In this document: piece by piece, positions 51,860-61,840 of the stretch
Layout of the letters: each line of letters begins with the position of its first letter
Numbering within the stretch: the first letter of the stretch is position 1
DNA from: Phallusia mammillata
Taxonomy: Eukaryota; Chordata; Ascidiacea; Phlebobranchia; Ascidiidae
Direction: 5' to 3'
NCBI GenBank assembly: GCA_003260075.1
Contig: QLIY01000076.1
Span: forward strand, 70,196 to 134,195
DNA: 64,000 nt
Translations under genes and position numbers: made by a program
Notes under the pieces: generated by a model
Databases searched by the model: none
Told to the model about the DNA's origin: nothing
Seen by the model: the letters and a program-made list of their open reading frames with translations, nothing else

Positions 51860-53358
51860 AATGTTTGTCATCGTACGTCGGGAGGTCACTGACGGGCACG
51901 CATGATATGTGGCATGAAAATTTTGGTGAGAGGCGCAAGTGATGACGCCATCTGAAACCTATTGATATCAAAATAGATTTGGCAGAAAACCACCAGAGTG
52001 TTTGTTATGCTAAGATGACTAATTGTTGTACAGTCAGGGGTGTCACTGAACATAATACTGAAATTGGAATAAAAAAAGTCTGGCTACAAACCGAACAAAA
52101 CTAAAATATTTTGATCAAAAGCAATGCAGAATTTGAAACATTACTGGACCAACAGCTTTTTACAAAAAATAGCAATACAGTGTAACAAAATGCACCACAC
52201 AGAGCGCTGCTGAATAAAAAAAAACATATCCCATCTCAAAATGAAAAATGGGCAACTCATATTAAGACTAAAAGAGACCCCCCCCCCAACAAACCAGCGT
52301 TAGACAGAAAAAAGAAAAAAATACGGACAAAAACACTATGGGTCCCCTTCATAGAAGGGGACCCATAATTACAAATATTTAGCAATGAAAACGCCAAAGT
52401 AAGTTTATCCCCCGGGATACATGGGCAAAATGTTGTATAGCATTAACCTAAAAAAGTATACGGCCCGGTAACGAACTCCTCGCGGACCGGCGGTTGCCGA
52501 CCACTGNCGGTAACGAACTCCTCGCGGACCGGCGGTTGCCGACCACTGGTGTAAGCTACGTGATAATGGATTCAGTTTTGCTAACAACCCCATAGCTATA
52601 CCAAAGGAGAATAAGCCAAAACAGCTGATAGTCGATCTCACATAAATTGCATACTAGTCCAGCGGTTTGTAATTTTATTTCAAAATGAATTGTTAAATAA
52701 TGATTTTCTTGGAATAGTGGTGAAAAGACACTTTTTGATAGATCTGGCACTGGGTTTAGGTAAAAATGGCACTTATCGTTCGAAAACGCGTAACCTACAC
52801 AAAAACCCATTCCAACCGGCTGCTTTAGGGATTTCATTTCAACGCAAACTGTACTATATTCCACCACAAAAAAGTACTATGCACATATTATAAGTATTTA
52901 TCGGTGAGGCAACTGCAAACATTGATTCTCCCACAAATCAATCATACATGTCAACCTATTTAAACACAGAAAAGTAAATGTTTGTCATCGTACGTCGGGA
53001 GGTCACTGACGGGCACGCATGATATGTGGCATGAAAATTTTGGTGAGAGGCGCAAGTGATGACGCCACCTGAAACCTATTGATATCAAAATAGATTTGGC
53101 AGAAAACCACCAGAGTGTTTGTTATGCTAAGATGACTAATTGTTGTACAGTCAGGGGTGTCACTGAACATAATACTGAAATTGGAATAAAAAAAGTCTGG
53201 CTACAAACCGAACAAAACTAAAATATTTTGATCAAAAGCAATGCAGAATTTGAAACATTACTGGACCAACAGCTTTTTACAAAAAATAGCAATACAGTGT
53301 AACAAAATGCACCACACAGAGCGCTGCTGAATAAAAAAAAACATATTAAGACTAAAAG
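51860..53358. repeat. Contig overlap repeated across junctions at 51858 and 52507
   Basis: Bases 51860-52277 recur at 52978-53358 with a handful of changes. Bases on both sides of the N at 52507 also repeat (GGTAACGAACTCCTCGCGGA ... CCACTG). The small contig 51859-52506 is thus a redundant piece. It also holds hAT-like ends (GGTTGCCGACCACTG) and the GGGTCCCCTTC repeat known from 30150. Confidence 0.75.
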
Positions 53359-53592
53359 AGCCAACAAAACAGGGCACAGGCAAAAAGAACTGCATTTTGT
53401 GCAAGCCAATCTACGTAGCAACCAGCAATGCGATATCGCAAGATAGCCGGAACTGTAAAGCAATATTTTTTGCACATTTGTTGCCTATGGGCCCCCTTTA
53501 AAAACGTGTTATAAAATTCTCCTTTTAAATGGTCAAATTATTGGTGTTTATTTGATCAATATAAAATTCTCAACAGAAAGCAAACATTTTGC

Positions 53593-53702
53593 TGAAATCA
53601 ATTGACAAAAACAGATAGTAAAGAAATGTAGGATGAAATGTCAGTTAATGATACAAAATTTCCAAACAGGTGTTCTGACCAAACGAACATGGGCGAACAA
53701 AG
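53593..53702 (+). pseudogene. Decayed exon 2 of the small secreted protein family
   Basis: The stretch GAAATCAATTGACAAAAACA ... GGATGAAATGTCAGTTAATG ... ACAGGTGTTCTGACCAAACG ... GCGAACAAAG lines up in order with exon 2 of the intact copies (AAAGCAGCTGACAAAAACA ... AGATGAAATGTCAGTTAATA ... GGTGTTCTCTCCAAACG ... GAACAAGG). It has deletions around the first and third cysteine codons, and stop codons. No exon 1 or exon 3 partner is visible nearby. It marks a lost gene between copies 6 and 7. Confidence 0.7.
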
Positions 53703-53844
53703 TTATCTTGGAAATTACACATTTGTCGAGAACTTAATTAGACGTTAAATATCCACCAAATTATCATTGTCACTCAGCCCATCGGAAGTACTCGGAACAA
53801 TTTAAGTAAAACCAACTATAAAGCGAAGAGTCGTAAAAAGACCG

Positions 53845-54000
53845 GTAGAGTTACTAACACAGGAACTTACAGCACACAAGGTTTGCTAAGTGTCGATAGA
53901 TGGCGTAAAGAGCGCAGTTATTTTTTTCAAAAAAAACAGTGAGTGGGATAAGGTTAAGGACTAAATTGCGTGCTGTGAGTTCCTGTGTTAGTAGTTCTAC
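53845..54000. mobile_element. 156-base inverted-repeat (MITE-like) element
   Basis: Arms of about 32 bases: 53845-53876 (TAGAGTTACTAACACAGGAA ...) and 53969-54000 (... TTCCTGTGTTAGTAGTTCTA). Both are flanked by AAAAAGACC (53836-53843 side and 54002-54010). It carries no open frame. Confidence 0.65.
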
Positions 54001-56417
54001 CAAAAAGACCAGTAGGTAAAAAAAATAGCCGATAATCGCACCTACGCCTTACGATGCCAGTTCGGTTTTTTCAACACGTTTCCTACCATAAACATCAAAA
54101 ATATGACTTAATGTTTACCCAAATTAACCATATATCCTGGTTAAACGCCATAAAACTTGGTCATATTACAAAATCTGTTAATATTAGCCAACAATCTGTT
54201 GCAATCCTTTGACGCACCTAATTTGAATTTTGCTTTTGCGACAATTAACATGTAGTACCAGGAGGAACTCTTGCTATGTAAAGGTTCCTCTAATCTTTTC
54301 GCGGTTTTATTATAAACGACAGTTAATTACGCAACTCTACTAATTAACCAAGTGTGGTAGAACAAACTTTTCAGAAACATATTGGACAAAAAAATTGTCC
54401 CTGTTTATTTAACCCTCGCTTTATCGTTTGTTACGAGATTTGATGCTCAAATTATTCAAATACATAGCCGACCTATAAATAAGCTGCAATTTCCGTAAAG
54501 TTTTGCAATGTTTACGAAAAGTTGATCAGTTCGCAAAGATTAAAAAAAAACATTCTCTAACAAAAGATTAAACCCATTTTTACCATTCCCTAAACAAAAC
54601 AATTTATTTTGCACCAGTGGCCCTTTCAAAGCTTGTGACACACCAACAAATTATTAAAAAATATATAGATTTTGCTTGACCCATTTCGCTACTTTATTCC
54701 AACGGATGACTCTAATATTAGCAAGAAATAGCAAGGTTGGGATTTGACGTTGTCATGAATCCCGCAATTTTTGGAAGCCCTATCCTATAACATAAGATAA
54801 AGAGACTTCAGGACCAATGTTTCTGTTGCGTGACAGCACGGACTAAAGCAAGCGGGAAAGATCAATGTGCGATTCGAGGCGCTATTTTATTGATTTTTCT
54901 CGATAAGCACGTGTTACCTATCAGACATAATCATGATCTGTGGTGATTAATACATGGGAGCAAATGTTGAAGTTGTCAAGGGTCGTGGTTGTGTAAACGC
55001 CGAAGAAACCAAGACGAGGTCATGTTTCGATTACAGGGGGACAAATAATGAAGTCAAAGTCCCGGGTATTTCAAGGAAGGTAAACTATGCTAAAAATTTC
55101 AAAATCGTGCCTAAATATCCAAATACTTTTTTTCACATAAAGTCCTCTTTTTATATTATCGCACCAGAATTCTCATTTCTCACAAATGTTTCGGATTAGT
55201 TAAAAACATCGTTTGAATCACATTAGTTTCAAATATACCACTGCTAAACATTAAATAAAGTAGGCCTACTGAAATAAGAAAAAAATAATTCTATTTTCAT
55301 GTTCTTACATTTTCCCTATAATTTAGACACTGAATTCTATCGTTCACAATTCACATGATTTTCAATACTTAAAAGGGTAAAACAAAAAAAGTAACGGTAC
55401 ACGGCAGGACCAGGTACGTTACGTAACGGTTAAACTCGTAAGCGTAAAGAACCTGTGACTTCTATGGTAATTAGTTCGGCTAAAGGAAAAACAAACATGT
55501 GGGTTGCTGAGGAACAGTCGTGGTGTAACTTTGCTTGGGAAATATGGTGATACAACCGATTTCGTCAATTGATCCTGAATACTTAAATAAATTCGAAACT
55601 GATTTTCCGTATTTTTAATATTACAAACCTTCAACTAACCTTTTAAAATTCGAACTTTTCAAACATTGCAACTTATCAAAAAAAACAACGATCAGAACTA
55701 TGCATCGGTTACCTTAAAAACAGGAAGTATTCCGTAGATTTACAACAGGGCGGGAGTAATTATATTCAAATGATATCATCCATAAAATATAATAAACGAG
55801 AGGCATGAGCAAAAGAGAAATGTTCAGGGAAACGATCAAACAAACAAATCTAATGTTTGCCTATTATTTTTAGTCCAATATAAGATGCGCAACAGAATAA
55901 TCGAAAAACGAATTAAACAGAATATGCTTCTAAAGGACATCTAGGGAAAAAATGCAGATAAACAAATTAAAACCGGACTTTTCGAAAATATTCCAATGCA
56001 AACCAAAACTACGTGGTGCTGGTATTAGGCAGAAACAAACCACACAGGTAGAAAAGAGTCAAGCTGCTTGGAAAAACGGATCGTTTGAAAATTATACATT
56101 CCCTGATTATAATTAAAAAGTGCCCCTATTGAATGTTTTATTCCTAACGCCGCAATGCTGTAAAATGGCTCCCGCGAGAAAACAAGATATACATGCGTTG
56201 TTACTAATTGACGTGCACCGTTTTACTCCCAAACCTTATTCCCGTTCGTACTGATTATTCCTAATGACCAGTTCATGTCAATTTTATCGAGCATATCACA
56301 AGCTAGACTCGACCGTATCGTTTTTGTCTGCTCAAAGGTTGTCTTTTCGGAGCTCATTAAACACGCTTTAATGAGGGGTGAAAAAACCACAAACCATAAC
56401 CAAACAACAGCCCCTGT

Positions 56418-56425
56418 TATATAAG
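56418..56425 (+). promoter_or_regulatory. TATA box of copy 7
   Basis: TATATAAG is 76 bases before the chosen ATG. No full CRE sits next to it; the nearest half-site TGACGTGC is at about 56210. The ATG at 56378 lies before the TATA box and is excluded. Confidence 0.55.
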
Positions 56426-56500
56426 TCAGTTAACTCCAAACGCCAAGTTAGGACGATCAGAAATCAACGGTTTAGTAAGGAAAAACATAGAGCTTTAGGA

Positions 56501-57538
56501 ATGCCAGTATTAAAACTTGCGACTTTGATTTCTGTTCTATTGCTTATAATCTGTGTGGCGACATGCAACGCTGGAAAATGGCAAAGGAAGAAGAACAAGC
56601 CAAGTGGTTTGAGAAGCAGCAAACCGTACGAGAAAAGAGTGTTCACAAGGTAAGTGTTGAAAAACTTGTTCTTTGTAATTAGTTTTTTTTTCGGACAACT
56701 GACAATGTAACGTAGAGATCACAAATTTTATAATACTGCACTAAAAGTGTCTGTAAACCAACGACTTGATAACATATTACAAAGTTTTCAACTTCAATTA
56801 AAAGCCATATTTTGATTACCCTGCAGAAAGCAACTGTCAAGAACGTTGAGAGAGGGATGTGGATATGTTCTTGAGAGAAAGTGTCAACTGATTGTACACA
56901 GGTGCCACACTGGCGTTCTCTCCAAACGGAGCATTGATGAAGAACAAGGTAAGTTGGGTCAGAAATGTATGTTTGCCGATTTAATACGAGTGTTTGTTGT
57001 TTGTTAATCAACACCTTTAAGGGTTTTATCCCGAAGTGGAATAAAGAATTTACGATTATTATCAGTTACTATGAACATTATAAGATTAAGGGTAACGTTT
57101 GAGAAAAATGTACAAGCCAAGTTAATATTTGTCTATAAAACATAAATATGTCAAAACGTTGTAATGATTCATACACAAATGTTGGGTTGTAATTTCTTGA
57201 TATGTAAGTGCAAAGCGCCAATTAATTATGAATTTAATTTGAAACTCATAGTGTGAGCAACCCTTTTATGCAGTCAAGAGTTTTCGTATTGCTAACATTA
57301 ATTTAACACTTTGTTCAACTTACTTATTTGATTATTACTTCTGCGCACCTGATTCTTTGAACAACGCAAATTAGCCTTAAACTACAGCTTGTGTGTAGAA
57401 AATGAAAACACGCCAACCATCAAACTGCTGCGAAAAAGAAGAAAACTTTTGAGACGGCAACGAAGAAGAAACAAAGGAAAGAAGTTTCGCAAAATGAAGA
57501 TCAGCTGCGCAATGTGCCGCTCACGCTGTTGGTACTAA
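56501..57538 (+). CDS. Small secreted basic six-cysteine protein, copy 7
   Basis: Exons 56501-56649, 56827-56948 and 57399-57538; 136 residues. A diverged outer member. Exon 1: MPVLKLATLISVLLLIIC, VATCNA, GKWQRKKNKPSGLRSSK, RVFTR. Exon 2: KQLSRTLREGCGYVLERKC, QLIVHRCHTGVLSKRS, IDEEQ. Exon 3: ENENTPTIKLLRKRRKLL, RRQRRRNKGKKFRKMKIS, CAMCRSRCWY. All six cysteines, the Lys-Arg-Ser site and both intron phases are kept while surrounding residues change, which supports a functional protein under selection. It shares the C-terminal Trp-Tyr and the Ile-Ser-Cys with copy 1 rather than with its neighbours. The poly(A) signal is at 57833-57838. Confidence 0.87.
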
Positions 57539-58452
57539 ACCTACGTGTTACTGTCACTCTATACCTCGCCAATGCCAACTTGCATACATTTTCAAATTTG
57601 ATGTTGTATATATTTGTAAATCTCGTTTCGTTTTTTTTATTCTGTCTTTTTTTAAGCTGCTTCCAACCGAATAATTTCATGTTAATTTTTTTTCAAAAAA
57701 ATGTGTTCTAAGCTTAGCTCAGATGTGAAGGTAAATCAACCATTTTATTTTACATTTGGTTTTAGTCTTTGTTGCAATGATTAGAACCGATGTTGTTAAA
57801 ACCTCATGATTTTGTTTTAGTAAGCGTATCGAAATAAAAAACAACTGAGCTGGTGTAATTATATACCAATTTACCCATATTAATCAATAAAAGACGATGC
57901 ACTGACGCGCCTTTCCACAATACAGGAAACACTGCATGGCCAAAATCAATATTACGTATACAAAAGCGTCAGACACGACGCATTTCTACGTCTACTCGTT
58001 TGTGATGAAGGTTAACAACAAACGAATCGATGTTTAAAGATCAATCAAGATATTGGCCCTGTCGGCCAATATGTGGGTGGCGTCAAATGCCTCATTTACA
58101 TAAAAAACAACGATTTTCTGTCTAAATGGTAATAAATGGTGTAACTGATTTGTAAATTAACCTTAACAAGCAGATTGTATGCCACGCGAACAAAATTAAA
58201 ACGTTTGAAACGAACGTATTTATTGAAAATATTATCACCGCTGATTTTTTACCCCCATGAAGACGACCTGTATACCCCCCCCCCACGTCGGAATAAAATT
58301 ACATTTGCCAGAAGAGCTCTATAAACTTGACTATCACCGCTTGTTAGAAATATGTTTTTCACAATAACCAAATTAACCGCTTTAGTATTTTCCCATAGTA
58401 ATTTTATGGTAGGCTGTTAAGTAGTTATTGGGAAATATTTGGCGTGAACAGA

Positions 58453-58740
58453 TGCTGTTAAAGTACAATATCGAGTACAAAGGAAATATAGGTTTGTTAT
58501 ACAGGAAAGTCGTGGTATCACATAGGGATTTAAATATAAGGTTGTTTGCAAAGGACTGAGTTTCGCTCTGTTGAACTTAACACTATAAACCCCCCCCCCC
58601 CCTGTTAAAGTACAATATCGAGTACAAAGGAAATATAGGTTTGTTATACGGGAAAGTCGTGGTACCACAGGGATTTAAATATAAGGTTGTTTGCAAAGGA
58701 CTGAGTTTCGCTCGGTTGAACTTAACACTATAAACTTGTG
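58453..58740. repeat. Unmerged duplicate around C run 58590-58602
   Basis: Bases 58453-58589 recur at 58603-58735 with few changes. A further ten-C run at 58275-58284 precedes an arm (58302-58329) of the palindromic element known from 21440-21518. Confidence 0.75.
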
Positions 58741-59394
58741 GTTTTAATATGAATTCATCAGTGTTCATATATTACCCCCAAGACCCCAAAATTCATAATC
58801 GCTTATTGTGTGGTTTTATTCTTTCAGTCACTTTTCAGAAACTCCAGCCTCGACATAAACTTAAAATACTGTGGGCCAAGCATGTGGTTTGCATGCCTGT
58901 GCCAATGGGTTCCTAGTTCTAATTCAGTTACAGTACACAAATTCGGAGGGCATTTTTTTGAAAAAACTTCTTAGCTATTGGTTTGTTTATATTTCAACGC
59001 AACACGGTAAAAAACTGATCGAAAATTGTTATTGGAAAATTTTTTTATGGTCCATATTTTCCAAACATAATATATCCAATTAATCCGACCAAACACTAAA
59101 AGAGAAATCTGACAACGTAATGAAAGACCAACGGGTCAATGGCAAGGCGAGTTTTTCCCAATTGGATAAACAACCAGCCAATTTGATGGAAAACATGTGG
59201 TTCAAAAAGCAAAAACATAAAACATTTCGAAATAAAAAACAGGCAAAATTAAAAAACACGAGGTTGTAAAAAACTTACACTAATTGAACACCTATTTTTC
59301 AAATAACGGTGAATGACCGTAAGGCAGAAAACCGCTTCTCGAGGAAAACAATCTATTCTTAAATTATAGAAGAAATTGCACCCGGACCCGCCAC

Positions 59395-59439
59395 TGACGT
59401 CAGAGCAGTAAAGAAAAAATCATCTCAGCGCATATAAAG
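59395..59439 (+). promoter_or_regulatory. CRE plus TATA promoter of copy 8
   Basis: TGACGTCA (59395-59402) lies 30 bases before TATAAAG (59433-59439). The flanks are unlike those of copies 2-6, so the shared CRE is unlikely to be only a trace of recent duplication. Confidence 0.75.
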
Positions 59440-59524
59440 CGAGAAACAGGCCAAGCAATGCCAGACTATATGGTACAACAATAGCCGTAAATCACTTGCA
59501 AACGGTTTGGAAACGGAATTAACA

Positions 59525-60281
59525 ATGTCAAAAATTTTAACAGCGATTAGTATAATTTTGGTGTTAGCATGCCTAGCAACTAGCACGACTGGAAGACGTT
59601 CTCAAAGAAAACACAAGCCTGCCGGATTAAAACAAAAAGGCAATACCCAACTTGACGGCATCAATAAGGTGTTTACACGGTAAGTAAAAGATAGCATGTA
59701 GATAAAAAATTCCTCGTTGTTGATTTAATGATAAAGCGGCCCAGCTTCAGTAATGAACGCCGTTTTATGGCAATTTTAACGGATATATTTTTTGAAATTA
59801 GTTGGATTAAACTAATAATAAACCTTCTTTAAATGACAGAATGCAACTGACAAAAATCTTCAGGAAAGGATGTGGATTCATTGTGAAAATAAAATGCCAG
59901 TTAATGGCGCACCGATGTCACACTGGCTTACTCGTAAAGCGAAGCATTGACGACCAAGGTAAATCTTAAATATGCGCAACAAACATTTAATTTAATACGA
60001 GCTCCACAACGTTTCAAATATTTGGTGAGTTTTAACTGTGGCGAATATAGAATTTATTGTTTCGAAATTTATCGCAAATTGTAAGGTTTTACCACCCTAA
60101 AAACGTCAAATAAAATATCGTAACTTTCAACTAACTGCTTTATTTTTTGGTAGAAAACGTAAGGGCAAAGCCAACAAGATGCCAAAGACTTAGAAGGCGG
60201 CGACGACATCGCAGAGGAAGAAAGGCCATTCGAACAGTTAAAATTGGCTGCAAAATGTGCCGATCGCGCTGCTGGCATTAA
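59525..60281 (+). CDS. Small secreted basic six-cysteine protein, copy 8
   Basis: Exons 59525-59679, 59840-59958 and 60154-60281; 133 residues, the most diverged member. Exon 1: MSKILTAISIILVLACLA, TSTTG, RRSQRKHKPAGLKQKGN, INKVFTR. Exon 2: MQLTKIFRKGCGFIVKIKC, QLMAHRCHTGLLVKRS, IDDQ. Exon 3: ENVRAKPTRCQRLRRRRRH, RRGRKAIRTVKIG, CKMCRSRCWH. It has a seventh cysteine in the linker (TRCQR), unique in the cluster, which would be unpaired or allow dimer formation. The IDDQ end of exon 2 is shared with copy 1 (others IDDEQ or IDEEQ). Its 3' UTR has pyrimidine-rich repeats (60340-60500); the poly(A) signal is at 60645-60650. Confidence 0.85.
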
Positions 60282-60659
60282 AAAGTTGTTCGTCATGTGT
60301 ATTAGTTCCACTCGTTATGTCTTGTGCATCTACCTCCATTTTTATCTTCAATTTCATATTTATTATTGTTGCCACCTTTCTCTTATATTTATCACTGTCA
60401 CCTTTTTACCTTATATTCATCATTTCACCTTCTTACCTTATGTTTTTTACTGCCATCTTACCTTAAAGTTATTATTGCCACCTTCTTTAAATTTTTCACA
60501 TCATCTTTGTTGAGTGCGTATGTGTGCTGACAATGATTTGTGCTGATGTTTATTGATGTGTGTTTTAGATAAACGTTTGTTTTTCAAAACAACTTCTTTG
60601 TTTTGTGTAGTGTGTCTGCAGTAATCTAGAGGACCAAGCAAAGAAATAAAAATACCAAA

Positions 60660-61840
60660 GTATAGATTAGGTACAAAACCACGAGCGAACAAAATCTTGC
60701 GGGATTTCTTAGTAAAACAAAAGGCGCTACATTCCAGCTTCAGAGATGGTACCTTTGTGTGCAATACGCGTCATTTCGATTAAGGTTTGCGCAGGCCTGA
60801 GGCGACTGTCGGAGAGCGCCGTGCAGCTTTCTCATTCGCCGAGTAATGCAGAGTGATTTTAAGATTAATTACAACGCAGCTTGTGGTCTCTCCACGTCAT
60901 CCGTGTTGTTACTAAAGATTTTCTCTTTATTGCCAAGGCAGGGGTTTTCCTATTTATTTATGCAGACTGTAATCGAATTTTGACACACGAACCTTGACAC
61001 ATTTCATCCAGTTAATAGGAAAGTAAACTAATAAGTTCTGAATGAAGAAAATCGTTTCATCAAATCGAACAGACAGAAGACAAATCATTGCAGCTAGATT
61101 CCAACATACAAAAAAAATGAAAACAACACGATGTTTTGAAAAATGTATTCCCAACACAATCGATAAACTTTGGAGGGGGGTGTTCTTCTAAATTGTTTAC
61201 CCGTCGTTTGAAATAATGAGCCCACTGTATGGGGGATGTATGTAGGATATCTTATCAACATAGATCATAGCTTGATTTATAAAGAAATGGAAAACACACG
61301 TTTCCCCGAAAATCAGTTCAGTAGCATTGTGTTTTGCAAAGATTGTGACAATGTGCCGATTGTTGCGAAGGCGGGGTTAGTGATTTTTTGTCAACCTGAT
61401 ACGCACATTTTTAAATACTTAAACCAGTTAACAGAGCACTATACACAAAAACAGTATTAACTGTGCTATTTCAAATTACAAACACACTCCTGTTCAGCAA
61501 AATAATTGTATACATCAGCTCGATCTACGCTCAATCAGACTTAATAATGTAACGCCATCTGTCAGTTTTGCAATTGACAGCTTTAACCTTTGAAACAAAC
61601 ATAAACAAAACTGTAAAATATCGTTTACCATCTTTCCACAAATTGTGCTCTTTAAATTTGTAGCGCTTTATAAACTCTTAATGTTACAACAAAGTAAATA
61701 TCATAGTGCAATTGTGTCATCACATTATTTTGCCGACCGAAATAAATTCTTAACCCAACTCAACTCATCTCAAAATACAACTTAACTCCTCTCAAAATAC
61801 AACTTAACTCAACTCAAAATACAAGATAACATTCACTTAC
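60660..61840. repeat. Right part of the ITIH-like intron with a short minisatellite
   Basis: At 61751-61822 a unit like AACTTAACTCAACTCAAAATACA is repeated about three times. Otherwise I see no gene between copy 8 and the ITIH-like exon at 61841. Confidence 0.55.

Noticed and set aside
34865-60281. Idea that the small proteins are insulin-like or defensins
   Set aside because: Cysteine spacing (C-x7-C-x6-C, long basic linker, C-x2-C-x3-C) fits neither family's known pattern.
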